NCBI RefSeq assembly: GCF_000223375.1
Contig: NC_017384.1
Coordinates: 558,001-622,000 of the forward strand
DNA: 64,000 nt
Origin: Ketogulonicigenium vulgare WSH-001
Lineage (GTDB): Bacteria > Pseudomonadota > Alphaproteobacteria > Rhodobacterales > Rhodobacteraceae
Direction: 5' to 3'
A program made the translations under genes and the position numbers. This document shows, piece after piece, positions 59,766 through 64,000 of this stretch. The notes beneath the pieces are model-generated. The model did no database searches. It had not been told where the DNA came from and was given only the letters and a program-made list of their open reading frames with translations. How positions within the stretch are numbered: the first letter of the stretch is position 1; the number at the start of each line of letters is the position of its first letter.

Positions 59766-61310
59766 ATGCAACCGGTCATCGAGGCTGTTGATATCCGCAG
59801 GGTCTATCCCGGCGGTACTGTTGCCAATGACGGCGTGAACCTGCGCGTCCAGCCGGGCGAGGTCCATGCCGTCGTGGGCGAGAATGGCGCGGGCAAATCC
59901 ACGCTGATGAAAATCCTGTTCGGGACGGAAAAGCCCGATGGCGGCAGCTTGCAGATATTTGGCAAGCCGGTGGCGTTCTCTGGCCCGCGCGATGCGATTG
60001 ATATGGGCATCGGCATGGTGTTTCAGCATTTCTCGCTGGTGCCGTCCTTTACCGTCTATGAAAACGTCGTGCTGGGGTCTGAACCCAAATCCGGTATCAT
60101 CTTTGACCGCGCCGCTGCCATTGCGCGTGTGCGCGAGCTGTCGAGCCGCTTTCGCCTGAATGTCGACCCCGAGGCGCGCGTCGATACCCTGCCGGTCGGC
60201 CAACAGCAGCGTGTCGAGATTCTGAAATCCCTCTATCGCGATGCAAAGATCCTGATCCTCGACGAGCCGACCGCCGTCCTTGCGCCGCAAGAGGTCGAGG
60301 AGTTGTTTGCCGCCGTCCGCGCCCTGACGGCGCAGGGGCGCACGGTCATCTTCATCGCCCATAAACTGCCCGAGGTTCTGGCGATTTCCGACAGCATCAC
60401 CGTGATGCGCGCGGGCCGCACGGTGGGGCAGGTGCGCGCAGCGGAGGTGACCGAGGATAGCCTTGCGACCCTTATGGTCGGGCGGCAGGTGCACCTGCGC
60501 GCGGCGCGCACCGCCCATATCGGCGATGTGATTGCATCGGTCGAGGGCCTTGATCTGCGGTCGGAAAAAGGCACGGCGCTGGTGCAGAACCTGCATCTGT
60601 CGGTGCGCGCGGGCGAGATTCTCGGCCTCGTCGGGGTCGAGGGCAACGGGCAGGCCGAGGTGCTAGAGGCGATCGCGGGTCTGCGCCCCGTCGCGGGCGG
60701 TCGCATCACCTTGGCGGGGCAGGTGCTGGACGGCCAATCGGTGCTGGCGCGCCGTAGCATGGGCGTCGCCTCGATCCCCGAGGATCGCTTGGCCGAGGGG
60801 CTGGCGCCCCATTCCACCATTGCCGAAAACCTTGTGGCGACGCGGCTGGATGATCCGCGTTTCGTGCGGCGGGGTCTGCTCAACCTGCGCGCGATCCGCA
60901 AAAATGCCGTGGACAGGATCACTCAATTCGCCATCCGCGCGGGCGGGCCGGATTACACTGTCGCGACGCTATCGGGCGGCAATATGCAAAAGGTCGTCGT
61001 GGCGCGCGAACTTGCGACGCAGCCGGCGCTGTTGCTGGTGAACCAGCCGACACGCGGCGTTGACCTCGGTGCGACCCAATTCATTTGGGAGCGGTTGACC
61101 GAGGCAAGGGACGGCGGCGCGGGCGTGTTGCTGGTGTCCGCCGATCTGTCGGAACTGATGGCTCTGTCGGATCGGCTGGTGGTGTTCTATCGCGGCCAGA
61201 TCGTCGCCGCGCTGCCAAATACCGAGGGTCTCACGCCCGAGGCTTTGGGCCGCTATATGCTGGGCCTGACCCGTCAGACGCCCGAGGACATCACGGCGGG
61301 ACTGCAATGA
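59766..61310 (+). CDS. Nucleoside ABC transporter ATPase (RbsA/NupA-like, two domains)
   Basis: 514 residues with two fused nucleotide-binding domains. The first is intact (Walker A GENGAGKST, signature VGQQQRVEIL, Walker B ILILDEPTAVL). The second has GVEGNGQAE in place of Walker A and VNQPTRGVD in place of Walker B, a degeneracy typical of this family, and signature LSGGNMQKV. It powers nucleoside import with the BMP protein and the two permeases that follow with ATGA overlaps. Confidence 0.94.
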   Translation: MQPVIEAVDIRRVYPGGTVANDGVNLRVQPGEVHAVVGENGAGKSTLMKILFGTEKPDGGSLQIFGKPVAFSGPRDAIDMGIGMVFQHFSLVPSFTVYENVVLGSEPKSGIIFDRAAAIARVRELSSRFRLNVDPEARVDTLPVGQQQRVEILKSLYRDAKILILDEPTAVLAPQEVEELFAAVRALTAQGRTVIFIAHKLPEVLAISDSITVMRAGRTVGQVRAAEVTEDSLATLMVGRQVHLRAARTAHIGDVIASVEGLDLRSEKGTALVQNLHLSVRAGEILGLVGVEGNGQAEVLEAIAGLRPVAGGRITLAGQVLDGQSVLARRSMGVASIPEDRLAEGLAPHSTIAENLVATRLDDPRFVRRGLLNLRAIRKNAVDRITQFAIRAGGPDYTVATLSGGNMQKVVVARELATQPALLLVNQPTRGVDLGATQFIWERLTEARDGGAGVLLVSADLSELMALSDRLVVFYRGQIVAALPNTEGLTPEALGRYMLGLTRQTPEDITAGLQ

Positions 61311-62359
61311 CACAATTTTACACCGAGCTTTCCCGCGCGCTGCTGGCGCTGGCTGTCGCGCTGGTCGTGGCACTGCTGATTATCATCGCGACCTCATCCG
61401 ACCCTGCAAATGCCTTTACGCAATTGCTGACCGCGCCGCTGACGTCGAAACGCACGATCGGTTATTGGATGGATGACGTGGCAAAGCTGACGCTGACCGG
61501 CCTTGCCTTCAGTCTGGTATTCCAAGCGCGGCAGTTTTCGATGGGCGTGCAGGGGCAGGTCTATATCGGTGGCATGTTCGCCGCTTGGGTTGCGCTGTCG
61601 CCGCTGGGGACCACGGTGCTTGCGATCCCGCTGGGGCTGATCGCGGGCATGATCGGCGGCGCTGCCTATGGCTTTATCCCCGGCTATGCCAAGGCTAAAT
61701 TCGGCGCGAACGAGATCGTCTCCTCCCTCATGCTGAACTATATCGCCATCAAAGTGGTCAATTGGGTGACGCGCGCACATCTTGCACCCGAGGGCAGCGG
61801 CCAATTGATGTCGCCGCCATTTCCGCCCGAGGCGACCTTTCCCGCGCTGGTGTCCGGCACTCGTCTGGATCTGGGGCTGGTCATCGCGCTGGTGATGGTG
61901 ATTGTGGTGTGGTTCACCCTCTATCGCACGCGCTGGGGGCTAAAGTTGCGGCTGGTGGGCGATAATGCCACTTTCGCCGCCTATGCCGGTATCAAATCGA
62001 ACGCGGTGATGATCGCCGCGATGACGGCGGCAGGCGCAATCGGGGGCCTGTTGGGCTCGGTCTTTGTACAGGGCCGCGCCTATGGCAAGATTACCGAGAA
62101 TTTTGACGGCAACCTTGCGTTCGAAGGCATCCTGATCGCCATCGTCGCCAAGAACCGCCCCCTTGCAGTGCCTTTCGTCGCGCTGGCCTATGGCTACTTA
62201 CGCCAAGGCGCGCAGCTGATGGGCAACCGCACCGACGTGCCCAATGAAATGATCGCCGTCGTGCAGGCGCTGGTCATCTTGCTGGTCGCCTCCAGTTTCA
62301 CCATTCCCGGTCGCCGCGCGCTGGCGCGCCTTTTGCGCCGCAAGGAGGCCGCGCAATGA
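61307..62359 (+). CDS. Nucleoside ABC transporter permease 1 (BPD_transp_2)
   Basis: 350 residues from the ATG at 61307, overlapping the ATPase stop by 4 bp. About nine membrane helices, with the BPD_transp_2 pattern FQARQFSMGVQGQVYIGG near residue 75 and the KFGANEIVSSLMLNYIAIKV segment characteristic of the BmpA-associated nucleoside permeases (YufP/NupB-like). It overlaps the second permease by 4 bp. Confidence 0.93.
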   Translation: MTQFYTELSRALLALAVALVVALLIIIATSSDPANAFTQLLTAPLTSKRTIGYWMDDVAKLTLTGLAFSLVFQARQFSMGVQGQVYIGGMFAAWVALSPLGTTVLAIPLGLIAGMIGGAAYGFIPGYAKAKFGANEIVSSLMLNYIAIKVVNWVTRAHLAPEGSGQLMSPPFPPEATFPALVSGTRLDLGLVIALVMVIVVWFTLYRTRWGLKLRLVGDNATFAAYAGIKSNAVMIAAMTAAGAIGGLLGSVFVQGRAYGKITENFDGNLAFEGILIAIVAKNRPLAVPFVALAYGYLRQGAQLMGNRTDVPNEMIAVVQALVILLVASSFTIPGRRALARLLRRKEAAQ

Positions 62360-63297
62360 TGGATATTATCGGAGCCGTCTTTTCGGTCACATTCCTTGCC
62401 ATGGTCATCCGCCAGATGACGCCGCTGCTGCTGGCGACGCTGGGCGGGCTGATCGCGGACCTCTCGGGCGCGCTGAATGTTGCGCTGGAAGGCATGATGC
62501 TGATTTCCGCGCTGACGGCGGTGCTCGTCTCGGTGCATTACCCTTGGTATGTGGCGGTGCTGGCGGGGATGAGCGCGGGGTCGGCGCTGGGCCTGATGAT
62601 GGCGTTCTTCCACCTGCGCATGCGCGCCGATATCATTCTGGTCGGCTTTGCGGTGAATATCGTGGCGACCGGCGGCACGGTTTTCGCGCTGTCGCTGGCG
62701 ACGGGCGGCGATAAAGGCACCTCGATCAATCTGGTGTCCAAGGCCATTCCGGCGGTGAATCTGCCGTTCCTGCGCGATATTCCCGTGGTGGGGCAGCCCC
62801 TGCACGGGATGCTGTCGGGCCATTCGGTGCTGACATGGTTTGCCTTTGCCTCCGTCTTTGGACTGTGGTTCTTCCTCTACCGGATGCGCGGCGGGCTGTG
62901 GCTGCGGGCGGTGGGCGAATATCCCGCGGCCCCTGCGGCTGCGGGGATCAAGGTCGATACCGTGCGTATGTGGGGGCTAATCGCCTCGGGCGCATTCGCG
63001 GGGCTGGCGGGGGCGCAGCTGGCGATGTTCAACTATGTCGGCTTTACCCGTGACATGACGGCGGGACGGGGGTTCATCGCGCTGGGGGCCGTGCTGCTGG
63101 GCGCGCGTCATCCGGTCGGCGCCTGCGTTGCGGCGCTGCTCTTCGGCTTTTTCGACGCGCTGTCATTCGTCATTGCCACCCGGGCGCAGAATTTCCCGGC
63201 CGAGCTGATCCAGGCGATGCCCTTTGCCGTGACCATTGTGGCGCTGATCTTTTTCGCATGGCGCGCCCAAAAGGCCAAAGCCCTGCGCGGCGCCTGA
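62356..63297 (+). CDS. Nucleoside ABC transporter permease 2 (BPD_transp_2)
   Basis: 313 residues with about eight to nine membrane helices. The YufQ/NupC-like permease motifs ATLGGLIADLSGALNVALEG and LRAVGEYPAAPAAAGIKV are present. It is the last gene of the operon; no clear terminator is seen in the 74-bp spacer that follows. Confidence 0.93.
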   Translation: MMDIIGAVFSVTFLAMVIRQMTPLLLATLGGLIADLSGALNVALEGMMLISALTAVLVSVHYPWYVAVLAGMSAGSALGLMMAFFHLRMRADIILVGFAVNIVATGGTVFALSLATGGDKGTSINLVSKAIPAVNLPFLRDIPVVGQPLHGMLSGHSVLTWFAFASVFGLWFFLYRMRGGLWLRAVGEYPAAPAAAGIKVDTVRMWGLIASGAFAGLAGAQLAMFNYVGFTRDMTAGRGFIALGAVLLGARHPVGACVAALLFGFFDALSFVIATRAQNFPAELIQAMPFAVTIVALIFFAWRAQKAKALRGA

Positions 63298-63371
63298 GGG
63301 GGCAAAGCAAAGCGTGCCTTGGCGGGGTCGCTGTGATAGGCCTTGCAGATTGACTTTTTGCGGGGCGCGCT

Positions 63372-63785
63372 ATGCTGGACCATATCTTTTTAACCGTCAA
63401 CGATCTGACGCGCGCCATTGCCTTTTATCAGGCGGTGCTGCCGCATGTCGGCATCACCCAGCGCCATGATTATGACGGCAAGGACGGCCCTGCCGGTCAC
63501 CCTGATCTGAAGGGCTTTGGCACACAGGGGCGTATTTCATTCTGGTTGCGGCAGGGGCAGCCCGCGCCGCAGGCGGTGCATGTTGGCTTTCTGGCCCATT
63601 CCGAAGCCGAAGTCCGGGCCGCTCATGCTGCCGCCCTTGCGGCGGGCGGCACCGAAATTCACCCGCCCGGCGCGCAGCTGCATTACGATCCGCGCTATTT
63701 TGCGGCACAACTGCGCGACCTCGACGGCTATACGCTGGAATTCGTCTACAAAAGCTGGCAGCACGCCCGCGTTGTTACGGGATGA
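63372..63785 (+). CDS. VOC-family (glyoxalase/bleomycin-resistance-like) protein
   Basis: 137 residues, a single VOC fold: LDHIFLTVNDLTRAIAFYQAVL at the start and DLDGYTLEFVYKSW at the end, with His3 and Glu128 as likely metal ligands. Typical of small glyoxalase-like proteins of unknown substrate. The Shine-Dalgarno is weak. It overlaps the convergent partial gene by 11 bp. No genomic clue to its substrate. Confidence 0.85.
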   Translation: MLDHIFLTVNDLTRAIAFYQAVLPHVGITQRHDYDGKDGPAGHPDLKGFGTQGRISFWLRQGQPAPQAVHVGFLAHSEAEVRAAHAAALAAGGTEIHPPGAQLHYDPRYFAAQLRDLDGYTLEFVYKSWQHARVVTG

Positions 63786-64000
63786 TGCGCGAATATTTCG
63801 TGCCTTCAATCGTCGCACCCACGCGCAGTCCGCTTTGGGCAAAGACGACGGCAATCACAGGCGCGCTCGAGGTAGTGGTATCCGTGCGCAGCATATCGCC
63901 ATTCTCGGCAATCGCATATTCGACATCGGCACCCGCCGCCCAGCCATAGCCGGTGCGGAATTGCCCCAGCGCGTCCTGCGTCATGAAAAACAGCACATGA
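63775..64000 (-). CDS. SYLF/YSC84-type protein, C-terminal fragment (cut by window edge)
   Basis: The last 75 codons of a gene that begins beyond the window. The visible part reads LGQFRTGYGWAAGADVEYAI, then SAPVIAVVFAQSGLRVGATIEGTKYSRIIP split at the end, matching the C-terminal pattern of SYLF/YSC84-like proteins in which an F-x-x-GL-x-x-G-x-x-x-EG segment closes the domain. These are usually exported lipid-binding proteins. The N-terminus, including any signal peptide, is not available. The stop TAA is at 63775-63777. Confidence 0.6.
   Translation of the reverse strand, partial: HVLFFMTQDALGQFRTGYGWAAGADVEYAIAENGDMLRTDTTTSSAPVIAVVFAQSGLRVGATIEGTKYSRIIP

Overview
The window is high-GC, densely packed chromosomal DNA from an alphaproteobacterium, most likely a Rhodobacteraceae/Paracoccaceae-type Rhodobacterales. 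The reasons are an ilvC flanked by paired Lrp/AsnC regulators, a bioMNY transporter whose BioN carries the ARS/ARG motifs, a SAM-II riboswitch upstream of metZ, DUF1489 and DUF3572 proteins, an FtsY-IspZ pair, and many ABC uptake operons with ATGA stop/start overlaps. Both strands are used, no gene-free stretch exceeds 300 bp, and I saw no rRNA, tRNA, CRISPR array, transposase or prophage.

0.0-9.0 kb is mostly housekeeping: the 5' end of ilvC, two Lrp/AsnC regulators, a UbiH-like monooxygenase with a HAD nucleotidase, a GntR regulator, a membrane GT2 glycosyltransferase with an N-terminal MshEN-like domain, carA, a YqeY protein and a luciferase-like oxidoreductase. 8.4-15.9 kb is a reductive pyrimidine-degradation and uptake operon (amidohydrolase hyuC, lipoprotein, dihydropyrimidinase hydA, ABC ATPase, two permeases, NMT1-type binding protein), divergent from a RutR-like TetR repressor; a near-consensus RutR box lies between them. 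16-25.9 kb holds trmB, cmk, a Zn/Cd-type P1B ATPase with its MerR regulator, bioMNY, an MltB-type transglycosylase, a periplasmic beta-propeller protein and metG.

26-34.9 kb carries an aldo/keto reductase, a DUF983 protein, an EF-hand protein/ECF sigma/putative anti-sigma/heavy-metal-sensor gene set, a PleD-like diguanylate cyclase, DUF3572, ftsY, ispZ and riboswitch-controlled metZ.

34.9-48.2 kb is the most unusual part: a LacI regulator, two MFS transporters, and a divergently transcribed catabolic locus. It contains a CUT1-type ABC transporter split between the two arms, a D-threonine-aldolase-like PLP enzyme, an SDR, a RidA protein, an EF_0837-type amidohydrolase, a CutC protein and an unrecognised Cys-rich, possibly TIM-barrel protein. 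Shared TTTGCGCAAA-type palindromes tie the LacI gene to the divergent promoter region. I infer a dedicated pathway for an amino-sugar or D-hydroxyamino-acid conjugate; the substrate is unknown.

48.2-54.1 kb is an oligopeptide-type ABC transporter divergent from an XRE-cupin regulator. 54.2-63.3 kb is a nucleoside salvage locus: a creatininase-family protein and cytidine deaminase on the minus strand, then an MtaD-like deaminase, a nucleoside hydrolase and a BMP-type nucleoside ABC transporter on the plus strand. The window ends with a VOC protein and the 3' end of a SYLF/YSC84-type gene.
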